A stretch of DNA of 64,000 nucleotides from the NCBI GenBank assembly GCA_022844275.1, contig JALHMB010000013.1:22167-86166 (forward strand). Reading direction: 5' to 3'. This DNA comes from Hyphomicrobiaceae bacterium. GTDB taxonomy: Bacteria > Pseudomonadota > Alphaproteobacteria > Rhizobiales > Hyphomicrobiaceae. Below are positions 8,891-17,569 of this stretch, in pieces. A program made the translations under genes and the position numbers. The notes beneath the pieces are model-generated. The model did no database searches and had not been told where the DNA came from. It saw only the letters and a list, made by a program, of their open reading frames with translations. Each line of letters starts with the position of its first letter. The stretch's first letter is position 1.

Positions 8891-10309
8891 TTATTTCACG
8901 GGTTCGACAAAGAGGGTCAGGCCCTCGCGCCGCGAGACGCGCACGGCCTGTCCCGGCTCCAAGCTGCGGTTGGCCTGCGCCGACCAAATTTCGCCGTGCA
9001 CGCGCACGCTGCCCTCGCCGCTGGCCCATTCGATGACCTGGCCGAGGCTACCGATCATCTGTTCCGCGCCGGTCACAACTTTGCGCTGCCGGGCTTTCGT
9101 GGCCATTGCGAACACGAAGGTCGACAGAAACAAACTGCTCAGGGCGGCGACGACAATCAGCGGCCAAGCGACCCGCATCTCGAAGTCCGCGCCGGCAGGA
9201 TCGAAGAGAAAGAGTGCGCCGGCAATAAACGCCACCGCGCCACCAATGCCCAGAGCGCCGAGACCGGGCGAGAGGGCCTCCGCAGTCATCAGGGCAATTC
9301 CGAACAGCAGCAGACCGAGGCCAGCGTAGTTGACGGGCAGCAACGCCAGCCCAGCAAGCGCCAGGAGAAGACAAATGCCGCCTAGCACTCCCGGCCCGAC
9401 CAAGCCAGGCGCGTACATCTCGAACAGAATGCCGTAGACGCCGATCAGGAGAAGGATGAACGCAAGGTTGGGATCGGCCAGGATGGACAGCAGCTGCACC
9501 CTGAGCGTCGGCGAGAGCATCGTGAGTTTGGCGTCCTTGGTGGACAGGCGTTTGTCTCCGGCCACCGTCGAGACGATGCGACCGTCGATCTGAGCAAGCA
9601 GATCCTGTGTGTCGCGCGCGACGATGTCGACCACGCGCTCTTTGAGCGCCTCCTCCGCGGTGAGCGTGGCCGCGCCGCGTACAGCGTTTTCAGCCCAGTC
9701 GACATTGCGTCCTCGCATCTGAGCCAGGCTGCGCAGGAGGGCCACTGCGTCATTGACGGCCTTCTGATCCGCGGTTGCAGCAGGCTTGTCGGTCGCGGGC
9801 TTGTCCCCCGCCGGCTTGTCGGTCGGCTCCCGCTTGGGGTCTTGCCTCCCCGGGGCGCCGGGAAGAGTGATCTGGATCGGTGTCGCGGCACCGATGTTGG
9901 TGCCCGGCGCCATGGCAGCGATATGAGCGGCGTAGGTGATGTACGTCCCGGCGCTGGCCGCATGACCTCCGCTCGGCGAAACGTATACGGCGACGGGCAC
10001 GCGCGAGGCCAGGATGGCCTTGATGATGTCACGCGTCGACGAGACGAGACCACCGGGCGTATCGAGCTTGATCACCACGAGCTGAGCGCCTTGGGCCTCA
10101 GCTTTGCTGATCGCAAGCGAGACGTGTTCGCTGGTCGCCACGCCGATTACGCCCTTGACCTCGATGCTGACCACGGGCGCAATGGCATCCTTCGCGATCA
10201 GGAGCGAGGTTGCGCTGCCAAGCACGAGGATGAAGGCCATCGAGACGGCCAGAAGCACGCGACCACGTCGGCAAAGCTGGAACCGTTCGGGTCGGGTTTG
10301 CGATAGCAT
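8891..10309 (-). CDS. nfeD: NfeD-type membrane serine protease (ClpP-class, long form)
   Basis: A 472-residue protein with an N-terminal signal/anchor helix ([15 protein letters not shown]). It then has a ClpP-like serine protease domain ([34 protein letters not shown] with the nucleophile Ser in [16 protein letters not shown] near the expected catalytic Lys region). Between about residues 150 and 185 is a low-complexity insert rich in K, P, D and A ([13 protein letters not shown]). Four to five C-terminal membrane helices are followed by a small OB-fold NfeD domain. It cleaves hydrophobic segments of membrane partners such as the adjacent SPFH protein. A degraded copy of its membrane segment is present at 30922-31060, so the window once held a second nfeD. 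Confidence 0.93.
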   Translation of the reverse strand: MLSQTRPERFQLCRRGRVLLAVSMAFILVLGSATSLLIAKDAIAPVVSIEVKGVIGVATSEHVSLAISKAEAQGAQLVVIKLDTPGGLVSSTRDIIKAILASRVPVAVYVSPSGGHAASAGTYITYAAHIAAMAPGTNIGAATPIQITLPGAPGRQDPKREPTDKPAGDKPATDKPAATADQKAVNDAVALLRSLAQMRGRNVDWAENAVRGAATLTAEEALKERVVDIVARDTQDLLAQIDGRIVSTVAGDKRLSTKDAKLTMLSPTLRVQLLSILADPNLAFILLLIGVYGILFEMYAPGLVGPGVLGGICLLLALAGLALLPVNYAGLGLLLFGIALMTAEALSPGLGALGIGGAVAFIAGALFLFDPAGADFEMRVAWPLIVVAALSSLFLSTFVFAMATKARQRKVVTGAEQMIGSLGQVIEWASGEGSVRVHGEIWSAQANRSLEPGQAVRVSRREGLTLFVEPVK

Positions 10310-10375
10310 TGGCGGCCTCGAGTTACCACAGCCCGCCGGAAGCGACGCACCGCATATTCATTGGCCCGACGAGCC

Positions 10376-10765
10376 TCAGGCGGCGGGACGCATTGTCTCG
10401 CGTGTTGCGGTGTCGATGGTGTTCTGAGCCTTCGAGGTCGCTTCGGCCAAGGAGGCCTGCCCGAGCTTCATCATTTCCGCGAATTCCCGTTGGTAGTCGG
10501 AAAACGCCTTCTGGAAGAAACCGGAGTACACGCCGTAAGCATCCTGGGGACTTGAGCACTTTGCCAGGTTGTGCACGAGTGCCACGTCTTCTTGGAGCCG
10601 TTGCGCCAGGAATGTAACCCAATGGCGGTTGATCTCCGCCCAACCCGTACCGGCTTTGTCGTTGAATTCAGCCATGCCCGCAACGAATGGTTCGCACGCC
10701 TGCAGGGCTGTGCTAAACGGTGGCGAAAGGCCTTCGGCAATTGGGCGGTTTGGGCTCTTGAGCAT
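10376..10765 (-). CDS. Phasin-family (PHB granule-associated) protein
   Basis: A 129-residue, mostly helical, soluble protein with the phasin-like pattern: a start region MLKSPNRPIAEGLSPPFSTA, amphipathic helices with repeated F/W/Y spacing (NRHWVTFLAQRLQEDVAL, YSGFFQKAFSDYQREFAEMM), and an Ala/Thr-rich tail. Phasins coat polyhydroxyalkanoate granules, which fits the PHA synthase at 21178. ATG 10765 was preferred over an upstream Met because AGGAG lies seven bases before it. A perfect TTGAT-N4-ATCAA palindrome sits 77 bp upstream (10836-10849), so expression is probably activated by an FNR/FixK-type regulator. Family call rests on pattern, not on a diagnostic motif. Confidence 0.65.
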   Translation of the reverse strand: MLKSPNRPIAEGLSPPFSTALQACEPFVAGMAEFNDKAGTGWAEINRHWVTFLAQRLQEDVALVHNLAKCSSPQDAYGVYSGFFQKAFSDYQREFAEMMKLGQASLAEATSKAQNTIDTATRETMRPAA

Positions 10766-10835
10766 CGCTGTACTCCTACGAATGCGCTCGGCGTTGCTGG
10801 AACCGCCAGAATTCATGCTTTGCGTGCATGTTGCA

Positions 10836-10849
10836 TTGATTTCCATCAA
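10836..10849. promoter_or_regulatory. FNR/FixK-type box upstream of phasin gene
   Basis: The sequence TTGAT TTCC ATCAA is a perfect inverted repeat with the FNR/FixK consensus spacing. Its centre is 77 bp upstream of the phasin ATG at 10765, and it lies outside coding sequence, between the phasin and the alcohol dehydrogenase stop. The distance fits an activator site near -41.5 with a 35 nt leader. Confidence 0.75.
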
Positions 10850-10864
10850 ACGGCGACAGTGAGC

Positions 10865-11938
10865 TCAAGGCGAGATTGCCACCTTGAGCACGCCATCGCG
10901 CTGGTGCGAGAATAATTCATAGGCGGCTTCGATATGGTCGAGCTTGAACCGGTGGGTCACCAGCGCCCTCAGGTCTGCCCGGCCCTCGCCAATGATCGAC
11001 ATCAGTCGCCGCATGCGCTCCTTGCCCCCCGGGCACAGGCTGGTGACGATCTTGTGGTCCCCGAGGCCGGCACTGAACGCGGCAAGCGGGATCTTGAGAT
11101 CAGAGGAGTAGACGCCGAGGCTTGACAGCGTGCCACCCGGGCGCAGAACCCTGAGGCATGCCTCGAAGGTTTGTTGGGTGCCGAGTGCTTCGATGGCAAC
11201 GTCGACGCCGCGTCCGTCAGTGATGCGCATGATCTCGGAGACCGGGTCCTGCCGGCGAAAATCGATGACGTGGTCGGCACCGAGCTTCTGGGCGACCTCG
11301 ATGCGCGCGGAGACGGTCTCGACTGCAATGATCGTCGAAGCACCCATCAGTCGAGCGCCGACGGTCGAGCACAATCCGATCGGGCCTTGCGCAAAAACGG
11401 CGACGACATCTCCGATCTTGATGGCGCCACTCTCCGCGCCCGCGAAGCCCGTCGACATGATGTCGGGGCACATCAAGACTTCCTCGTCCGAGAGGACGTC
11501 GGGGACGGGCGCGAGGTTCGCCATTGCGTCGGGGACCAGCACAAACTCCGCCTGGCAGCCATCGATGGTGTTGCCGAACTTCCATCCGCCGATCGCCTTC
11601 CAGCCGTGCGCAGTATCGACGCCGTCCTGGGCATGACAGCCGCACAGCGAGGCGTTGCTGTAGCCGCTCGGCGTGATGGCGCCGCAGATGACACGTTGGC
11701 CCTCGCTATAGCCTTTGACGGCTGATCCCAGCTTTTCGATAATGCCGACAGGTTCATGACCGATGGTCAGGCCCCTGCGGACCGGATACTCGCCTTTCAG
11801 GATGTGCACGTCGGTCCCGCAGATGGTTGTCGTCGTTACCCGGAGCAGGGCGTCGAGTGGCCCGACATCGGGTATTGGCTTGTCGTCGAGCACAATGCGG
11901 CCTGGTTCGACGAAGATCGCAGCCTTCATATTGGGCAT
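10865..11938 (-). CDS. Zinc-dependent alcohol dehydrogenase (medium-chain dehydrogenase family)
   Basis: A 357-residue MDR enzyme. The catalytic-zinc ligand region TTTICGTDVHILKGEYP and GLTIGHEPVG gives the Cys, His and Glu ligands of the family. The Rossmann region reads FAQGPIGLCSTVGARLMGAST, with the coenzyme-binding glycines. The classic four-cysteine structural-zinc lobe is absent or modified (NASLCGCHAQDG), as in the isopropanol/NADP-dependent secondary alcohol dehydrogenases (Thermoanaerobacter/Clostridium type), which this resembles most. It would oxidise or reduce secondary or short-chain alcohols and ketones with NAD(P)(H). ATG 11938 is preceded by AAGGAAAG. The substrate and coenzyme specificity are inferred from family resemblance only. 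Confidence 0.85.
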   Translation of the reverse strand: MPNMKAAIFVEPGRIVLDDKPIPDVGPLDALLRVTTTTICGTDVHILKGEYPVRRGLTIGHEPVGIIEKLGSAVKGYSEGQRVICGAITPSGYSNASLCGCHAQDGVDTAHGWKAIGGWKFGNTIDGCQAEFVLVPDAMANLAPVPDVLSDEEVLMCPDIMSTGFAGAESGAIKIGDVVAVFAQGPIGLCSTVGARLMGASTIIAVETVSARIEVAQKLGADHVIDFRRQDPVSEIMRITDGRGVDVAIEALGTQQTFEACLRVLRPGGTLSSLGVYSSDLKIPLAAFSAGLGDHKIVTSLCPGGKERMRRLMSIIGEGRADLRALVTHRFKLDHIEAAYELFSHQRDGVLKVAISP

Positions 11939-12188
11939 GGGTCTTTCCTTTCTTGGCGCGATGTTGGCACGGGCAAGCAGGCGCGGCAGAGCCCAGACGA
12001 TTATCCAAGCTGCGACCTCCAAGTCGCGGGCGTCCGCCATCGGGAGCCGGCGCGCGACCACGCCGCGACTGCTTGTGCGGTGCGTGGCAGGCGACGTCGA
12101 CCCCTCGCGTGCGCCCATGGCCGTTGTTGCCTGCAACGACCGCAGACGCCTGCTGATACGCCGGTTGACTTTGCTTTCACGCGGCGGC

Positions 12189-13067
12189 TCATGCATGGCA
12201 ATGGATGGTCAGTATGTCGCACGGCACCGTCTGCAAGACGCGTTCCGCGACGCTGCCGAGAAGGGCTCGCTGAACACCCCTACGACCGTGAGTGCCAAGC
12301 ACCACCAAATCCGTCGGCTGTTGCTGCACGAATGTGCTCATGACCGTGTCGGGGTCGCCATGCCGGAAGTAGGTTTGGATCGTCGCCCCCCGAGGTCGGT
12401 CGCCACCGCCCCCGGACGCGTCCATGGCACATTCAAGCAAGGCGTGGATGGCGCTTTGCCTGCTTGCCTCGTATGCGGCGATCGCCGAGCCTGGATTGGC
12501 TGTGCCCACGAAACCGATGTTGTAGGCGTGGACGGCGGTGAAGGAGCAGCCCGGAAAGAGAGCGACGGCGCGCTCCAATGCATGTCGAGCCGGCTCCGAG
12601 GCGTCGACGGCGATGGCGATCGACCTGTAAGGTGCGCTGACCCTGTTTCGCACACAAAGCACTGAAACCCTGGGCTCGCGAGTGAGGTGCTTCACGGTCG
12701 AGCCGATCAGCCGTTCTCGAATGGACGGCACGCGGGGAAGTCCGGTGACGAGGATGTCGCAGCGCAGCTTTTGTGCAAACGCAAGGAGGGTTTGTGCGAC
12801 GGGTCCGGACGCGAGGTGGTGCGAGATCTCAGGAAGAGGATCGTCCCGATGGTGCTTGACAAGGCGCTCCAGCAGCAAGCGAGCGGCCTTGCGTTGTGGG
12901 GACTTTGTGGCGACAGCGTGCTCAACGACATGCAGGACAACCAAGTGTGCGCGCCACAGCCGTGCGAGCTCAATGGCACGGTCGAAGGCACGGTCACACG
13001 CTGGCGTGAGGTCCGTCGCCAGGAGAAGTTTTTTTGGGAAGACAGGTGCGCTTGGTTGGCCTGTCAC
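12189..13067 (-). CDS. Tandem universal stress protein (two UspA domains)
   Basis: A 292-residue protein with two UspA folds. Domain 1 begins FPKKLLLATDLTPACDRAFDRA; domain 2 begins YRSIAIAVDASEPARHALER and ends with the ATP-binding motif GTHGRRGVQRALLGSVAE. The GTG start at 13067 overlaps the TGA of the upstream UspA gene (GTGA) and has GGAG eight bases upstream, so I prefer it over an ATG about 90 bases further upstream that would lie inside the upstream gene. The two genes are probably translationally coupled. Domain 1 lacks a clear G-x2-G-x9-G-S motif (PRVPSIRERLIGSTVKH), typical for tandem Usp proteins in which only one domain binds nucleotide. Confidence 0.88.
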   Translation of the reverse strand: MTGQPSAPVFPKKLLLATDLTPACDRAFDRAIELARLWRAHLVVLHVVEHAVATKSPQRKAARLLLERLVKHHRDDPLPEISHHLASGPVAQTLLAFAQKLRCDILVTGLPRVPSIRERLIGSTVKHLTREPRVSVLCVRNRVSAPYRSIAIAVDASEPARHALERAVALFPGCSFTAVHAYNIGFVGTANPGSAIAAYEASRQSAIHALLECAMDASGGGGDRPRGATIQTYFRHGDPDTVMSTFVQQQPTDLVVLGTHGRRGVQRALLGSVAERVLQTVPCDILTIHCHA

Positions 13068-13978
13068 AGCGCGTCTCCGTGATCTCGAGCCGACCGCGGC
13101 AAAGCCTGCTCGTTCCCCGTATTCGCTCGACATGCAGCCCGCACGGACAAGACATCGCATGGTAGGGACCTAAGGAGCGCCTCGGCAACGCTGCCGGTGA
13201 AGTCGCGTTGCGCACCGGTACGCCCGTGCGTCCCCACAACGACCAGATCGGGCGCGTGCTTGCGTACGTACTCGGCCATGACGGCTGCCGGCGCCCCCCG
13301 CTCCAGACGCATGTGCAAAGAGCTCTCGGGGTCGGTCTGCCGGAGAAAATCGGCCATCCTCATCTCGACAGCCCGCAGCGATGAACCTTGCCCGCTCCCC
13401 GCCGCCGACATCTCATAGGCGTGCACGACGGTGAAAAATGCCTTGGGGAACAGCGTCACAGCGCAATCGAGGGCATGCCTCGAGGGCGGCGAGAAGTCGA
13501 CGGCGACCGCTATGCGCTGATAAGGGCCGTGTCTGCGTCTTTGGACGATGAGAACCGGATGATCACAGTGGCGCAGGATGCGCGCCGGCGTGCTGCCGAG
13601 GAGCTTTGCGCCCAAGGTGCCATCGTGACCTCGCCCGGTCACGATCAAATCGCAGGGCCCATCCTGCGCCTTTGCGACCACTCGCTCCGCGGGATCACCG
13701 ACAACGACATGCGAAATGATGCCGTGTTTGAGATCGGCTTGGCTGTCACGCACTAGGCGCTCGATCTCGGTTTCGGCTTGTTTGAGCGTGGGTGCCACGC
13801 TCCAAAGTCGCAGCGAGGGCGCTTCGATCACATGCAATACCGTGAGGACCGCTCGCCACTCCGAGGCGTGCTCCGCGGCGCGATCAAAGGCGCGATCAAA
13901 GGCGCGATCACAAGCCGGCGTAAGATCGCTGGCCAGGAGGACGTTCTCAGGTACGCCGCGGCTCCGACTTTCTGTCAC
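13064..13978 (-). CDS. Tandem universal stress protein with in-frame 12-bp repeat expansion
   Basis: A 304-residue two-domain UspA protein, with VPENVLLASDLTPACDRAFDR at the start of domain 1, YQRIAVAVDFSPPSRHALDC at the start of domain 2 and the ATP-binding motif GTHGRTGAQRDFTGSVAEAL. Near residue 24 the conserved DRAFDRA helix is lengthened to DRAFDRAFDRA by a tandem repeat of a 12-base unit (plus strand GCGATCAAAGGC, about 13876-13910), which the neighbouring paralogues have in one copy fewer. The C-terminal 20 residues, rich in Arg and Asp, extend past the normal Usp end and overlap the next gene. No FNR-like box was found in the short region upstream. Confidence 0.9.
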   Translation of the reverse strand: MTESRSRGVPENVLLASDLTPACDRAFDRAFDRAAEHASEWRAVLTVLHVIEAPSLRLWSVAPTLKQAETEIERLVRDSQADLKHGIISHVVVGDPAERVVAKAQDGPCDLIVTGRGHDGTLGAKLLGSTPARILRHCDHPVLIVQRRRHGPYQRIAVAVDFSPPSRHALDCAVTLFPKAFFTVVHAYEMSAAGSGQGSSLRAVEMRMADFLRQTDPESSLHMRLERGAPAAVMAEYVRKHAPDLVVVGTHGRTGAQRDFTGSVAEALLRSLPCDVLSVRAACRANTGNEQALPRSARDHGDAL

Positions 13979-14029
13979 AGCTCTACTCGCGTTTGAAGGG
14001 TCGAGGTCGAGAGTACGTCGGCAACGTAT

Positions 14030-14230
14030 TTATAAGTGTGCGTGCTCCATCGTCATTGGACGATGCCGTCGGCTACTCGGAGCTGAGGCGCCGACGGCTT
14101 GACCCTCGATAACGTGAAGGACGCCAAGCTGCGCGCCATTGGCCACGAGCTCGGACGTGCTCCAGTACCGGATCGTGGCACTCTCCGAGGCCAGTAGCCC
14201 GTTCCTTGGCAGCTCAGCCTGCCAAGGCAT
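14030..14230 (-). pseudogene. Internally deleted universal stress protein remnant
   Basis: The minus-strand frame reads LPRNGLLASES...LGVLHVIEG, which aligns with the start of the neighbouring UspA proteins (VPENVLLASDL...LTVLHVIEA) but lacks the DLTPACDRAFDRA helix and ends after about 66 residues. It is therefore the N-terminal stub of a third tandem Usp gene. Its regulatory site survives: a perfect TTGAT-N4-ATCAA box at 14282-14295, 52 bp upstream of the first Met. Confidence 0.55.
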
Positions 14231-14281
14231 GTTTTTAGGCGGTACTTTGCAACAGAAAACATCGGCCAGATGCTATGCGCC

Positions 14282-14295
14282 TTGATCTTCATCAA
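14282..14295. promoter_or_regulatory. FNR/FixK-type box upstream of the UspA remnant
   Basis: TTGAT CTTC ATCAA, a perfect palindrome of the same class as at 10836. The only downstream reading frame on the minus strand is the UspA stub at 14030-14230, so the site is probably orphaned or drives the downstream UspA pair (start 13978). Confidence 0.7.
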
Positions 14296-14697
14296 TGAAA
14301 GCGGACGCCAACAGGTGCCGGCTTGGTTAGTTTTGCGAAGCGGCCAGTGGTCCGTCGAGACAATGGTTCCACGGCGCCTGCTCTAGCGGGGCCGGTGCGG
14401 GAAATTGATAATCCGGCTTGCCCAGCAAGCTCAGCAATGCCTTGCGACGCGGGGGCCTTGCATGACGGGCCGCAATCCGAGAAGGCAGTCCCGCGGCGCG
14501 CTCTTGAGCCCGCGCAATGATCGGGCTCAACCCAGCAAAGAGGATGGCCGCGGGGCTGCTGCGAGCGGCCGCACCAGCGGGCAGCCCGCTGGCATGGCCG
14601 CGATCTTGGCGTCGATGATGCCCTTGGAGGCGCGCTCCAGATAATGGGTGACATGGGGTGATGGCGGCTGGTCGCATCAAGGGCACTCCGGAGTAAC
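14296..14697. other. No assignable gene
   Basis: About 400 bp between the UspA remnant and the IS110 transposase. Short high-GC frames exist on the minus strand with no recognisable motif; broken frames there suggest a decayed gene I cannot identify. Confidence 0.4.
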
Positions 14698-14702
14698 TTG
14701 AG

Positions 14703-14747
14703 GGGTGCTCACCTGACCGCTCCACTGATTCGGCCAGGAGGGCACCC
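14703..14747. repeat. Imperfect inverted repeat before IS110 transposase start
   Basis: GGGTGCTC at 14703-14710 faces GAGGGCACCC at 14738-14747, with an inner stem CCTGACCG / CGGCCAGG (one mismatch) and an 11-base loop. The hairpin ends directly before the ATG at 14749. In IS110-type elements the 5' non-coding end encodes a structured guide ('bridge') RNA. This hairpin may belong to that end or may regulate translation; the boundary of the element is not defined. Confidence 0.45.
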
Positions 14748-14748
14748 T

Positions 14749-15810
14749 ATGACCAAGAGCGCGGCCAGCACCGCAAGCAAGACCTATGCCGGTCTCGATG
14801 TGTCGCTGAAGGAGACCGCAGTCTGCATCGTCGATGACGCCGGCAGGATTCTATGCGAGCGCATGCTGCCGACCGATCCGCAAGTGATCGCCAAGTGCCT
14901 GGGCAAGCACGCACCGACCCTCGAGCGTTTCGGCCTGGAGAGCGGCGCCACATCGGCCTGGCTGTGGCGCGAGTTCCGCGCACTTGGCCTTCCCGTCGTC
15001 TGCCTCGACAGCCGCCACGCGCATCGCGTGCTATCGATGAAGCGCAACAAGAACGACCGCAACGACGCACGCGGCCTGGCCGACCTCGTCCGCATGGGCT
15101 GGTACCGCGAGGCCCGGGTCCGGTCCCTCGATGCGCAGCTCATCCGTTCCCTGCTGCTGTCCCGCCAGCAGCTGCTGCAGTCGCGGCGGGCCATCGAGAA
15201 CCAGATGCGTGGCGCCTTGAAGACGCTGGGCGTGATGACCGGGTCGACCAAAGGACGTGGGTTCATGCCGCGTGTCGTCGAGCTCAGAGCCGACAACGAT
15301 TGGCTCAGCTCCGTCCTCGATCCGCTGCTCGCCGCCCATGCTTCGATCGCCAAGCAGCTGAAGGCCATGTCGGCCAGCGTCCTCGACACCGCGCGCAGGG
15401 ACGGCGATGTGCGCCGGATGATGACCGTGCCGGGCGTCGGGCCCATGACCGCGCTCGCCTTCAAGGCCGCCATCGACGATCCGCAGCGCTTCACGTCGTC
15501 GACGAAGGTCGGCCCATATCTCGGCCTGACGCCGCGGCAGTATCAGTCCGGTGAGAGCGAGTGGATTGGCGGCATCGGCAAGTCCAATGATCCGCTGTTG
15601 CGCAGCTATCTCTACGAGGCTGCCGGCGTACTCATGACGAGGCTGCGCCGATCCTGCCCGCTGCAGCAATGGGCGTTGCGCCTTGCCAAGCGCATCGGCT
15701 GGAAGCGCGCCTCCATCGCCGTGGCGCGCAAGCTCGCCGTGATCCTTCACGCCATCTGGCGCGACGGCACCGTGTTCGAGTGGAGCACGACCGAGCCGGC
15801 CGTCGCGTAG
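14749..15810 (+). CDS. IS110-family transposase (apparently intact)
   Basis: A 353-residue transposase with both IS110 domains. The N-terminal RuvC-like DEDD domain has TYAGLDVSLKETAVCIVDD (first Asp at residue 17), FGLESG and the NKNDRNDARGLADL motif with paired Asp. The C-terminal Tnp domain has RRMMTVPGVGPMTALAF, and the region PYLGLTPRQYQSGESEWIGGIGKS around the catalytic Ser. No frameshift or stop is visible, unlike the three other IS110 copies in the window. ATG 14749 follows GGAGG-like sequence (CAGGAGGGC). These enzymes act with a structured RNA from the element end to recognise donor and target DNA. It would have inserted between the UspA cluster and the BadF region. Confidence 0.92.
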   Translation: MTKSAASTASKTYAGLDVSLKETAVCIVDDAGRILCERMLPTDPQVIAKCLGKHAPTLERFGLESGATSAWLWREFRALGLPVVCLDSRHAHRVLSMKRNKNDRNDARGLADLVRMGWYREARVRSLDAQLIRSLLLSRQQLLQSRRAIENQMRGALKTLGVMTGSTKGRGFMPRVVELRADNDWLSSVLDPLLAAHASIAKQLKAMSASVLDTARRDGDVRRMMTVPGVGPMTALAFKAAIDDPQRFTSSTKVGPYLGLTPRQYQSGESEWIGGIGKSNDPLLRSYLYEAAGVLMTRLRRSCPLQQWALRLAKRIGWKRASIAVARKLAVILHAIWRDGTVFEWSTTEPAVA

Positions 15811-16450
15811 TCGAAGAGCTTCCGCACCAGCGGAAGGCGTCCCTGCCGGGACGACGGGCAGATTGACCTCGTAGCGACCGTGGCGGGCCTTGACGCACCG
15901 CGTGGGTGACATATGAGGCATCTTCTCGACGAAGCCCATCCTGAGGCGGAGCATCCGACCTCGTAAAGAACCTTGCGCCCGGCATTGGTCGTCGTCAGTC
16001 ACGCGTACCTGCAAAGAATGCCGCGAAGGATTTGGGCGGCTCCCTCCCTTCGGTCGGGCCACGCTCTATCGCGCGGCAGAAGGTGCCGCGCGACCGAGCC
16101 CCGCTTGCACGGAATGCGCGGGGCTCGGCCCATTCGGGTTGCGATCGTTGCCGCGTAGTCTGCGTGCGAAGCATCGAGATCTCGGGCAAGCGCCTCCTGC
16201 AAACGACGGGCGGCGGCTGAGATTCTGCGCCCGCCAATCACGTGGCGACAGCTCCGCAACCCCACGTTCCATCAGCGTCCTACCGTGCTCGAAGCCGTCA
16301 AGGACAAACCCTCACGGGCGCGCAAGTGCGCGTCCTTGACCGCTTCTCCGCGCGGAAGGAAGGGCTCGGCGTTGTGGGAATGAAGGGGAGTGGTCAGCAA
16401 ACAAAAAAATCCGAATACGTGGCCCGTGCCCTTGACACGACCACCCACCA
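15811..16450. other. Non-coding stretch downstream of IS110, no gene recognised
   Basis: About 640 bp holding the presumed right end of the IS110 element and a strong hairpin at 16094-16128. Short frames on both strands have no recognisable family motif. Confidence 0.4.
16094..16128. repeat. Perfect 11-bp inverted repeat (hairpin)
   Basis: CCGAGCCCCGC at 16094-16104 and GCGGGGCTCGG at 16118-16128 form a perfect 11-bp stem with a 13-base loop. There is no T-run on either side, so it is not a textbook Rho-independent terminator. It could still end transcription of the activase pair on the minus strand or mark an element end. Confidence 0.6.
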
Positions 16451-17569
16451 TCAAAGAACGGTCTCTACCCGGATCTTGACCGAACCCGCCGGCTTGGTGG
16501 AATCGAGCTCCTGGAAGGAGAAGAACAGCGTGCCGGAGCGCTCGACGATCTGCTGCACGGGCGTGAAGGTCGGCTGATCCATGCCGCATTCATAGCTCGT
16601 CAGACGGATTGCGCAGGTGATCCAGGGAATGCGCGCGGCAACCTTGGCTCCCCAGAGGATCTCGTTGGTGTTGGCGCTGTAGGAGGAGGGCCAGACGTCG
16701 GCGATGTCGAAGGGTGATTTGATGTGGCCAGCCGCAACGTCGGCGCCGAACATCCACTGCATGAGATCGGCATCGAGCGGGAAGTATTGCGCCCACAGGA
16801 TCGGATAGCCGTGGGCTTGCAGATCGGCTTCGACCTCGTGACCGATGCCGGCATCCATATGGTAGGGGCGAGCGAGCACCATGATGCACGCCCGTCCCTC
16901 GCTGGCGCACAATTCCAGTATGGCACGGCTCCGCGAACGGAGTTCGGCGTTGAAGTCGGCGAGCGCGCGGTAGCCAGCCTCGACAGCGTGTTCCGTTTCG
17001 GAGAGTGACAGGCCGGGTAGAACGTGCTTCAGCCCGTCGTGAAGCTGGCGCGGCACGAGCCGGGGCTCGGCCAGCGAGACTAGCGGTGCGACATAGGCGA
17101 TGCCGTTCTCGGCGAATACATCGCGCTCCTTGACAAAGCCGGCCCTGATGTTCTCCGGCGCGGCCATCACCCGCGGGCAGGCGAGCGACTCCATGACATG
17201 GCCGCCGAGGAAAGAATCGAGGGAATAGATCATCGGCGAGAACAGGATGTCGATCTTGCGCTTCTGCCCGAAGATCAGTTCGCCGTAATGCCCTGACACG
17301 CACTTGACCGGATAGCAGCAATCCACGGTGCCGCGACCGCGGCCGTATTCACGCCCTTGTTCCTCGGACGTGTCAGAGGAAAAGACGACGCGCTCGTTTG
17401 GCACGCCGAGCGCGCCGAAGAAGCCGAGCCAGAATTGGTGCGTCGTCCAGATGTTGAGGACCTTTGGAAGCCCGATCCTGAGCTTGGCGCGCGCCTCAAT
17501 GTCAGCATCCCGCCCAGGCGCGACGGAAGGCGTGCGTTCGAACCACTTCGCCAACATTTGGATAGACAC
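16451..17569 (-). CDS. Acyl-CoA-dehydratase-activase-related protein (DUF2229/HgdB-like, COG3580/3581)
   Basis: A 372-residue cysteine-containing protein. Motifs such as LRIGLPKVLNIW, TVDCCYPVKCVSGHYGELIF, and the C-terminal ITCAIRLTSYECGMDQPTF match the C-terminal half of the long acyl-CoA-dehydratase activase proteins of anaerobes, in which BadF-type ATPase domains are followed by a DUF2229/2-hydroxyglutaryl-CoA-dehydratase-like region. The cysteines probably bind an iron-sulfur cluster. Start is GTG 17569 (an ATG at 17557 is the alternative). It overlaps the upstream ATPase gene by 68 bp in another frame, so here the usual long protein is split in two. No dehydratase or benzoyl-CoA-reductase subunits are visible nearby, so the substrate is unknown. 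Confidence 0.8.
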   Translation of the reverse strand: MSIQMLAKWFERTPSVAPGRDADIEARAKLRIGLPKVLNIWTTHQFWLGFFGALGVPNERVVFSSDTSEEQGREYGRGRGTVDCCYPVKCVSGHYGELIFGQKRKIDILFSPMIYSLDSFLGGHVMESLACPRVMAAPENIRAGFVKERDVFAENGIAYVAPLVSLAEPRLVPRQLHDGLKHVLPGLSLSETEHAVEAGYRALADFNAELRSRSRAILELCASEGRACIMVLARPYHMDAGIGHEVEADLQAHGYPILWAQYFPLDADLMQWMFGADVAAGHIKSPFDIADVWPSSYSANTNEILWGAKVAARIPWITCAIRLTSYECGMDQPTFTPVQQIVERSGTLFFSFQELDSTKPAGSVKIRVETVL

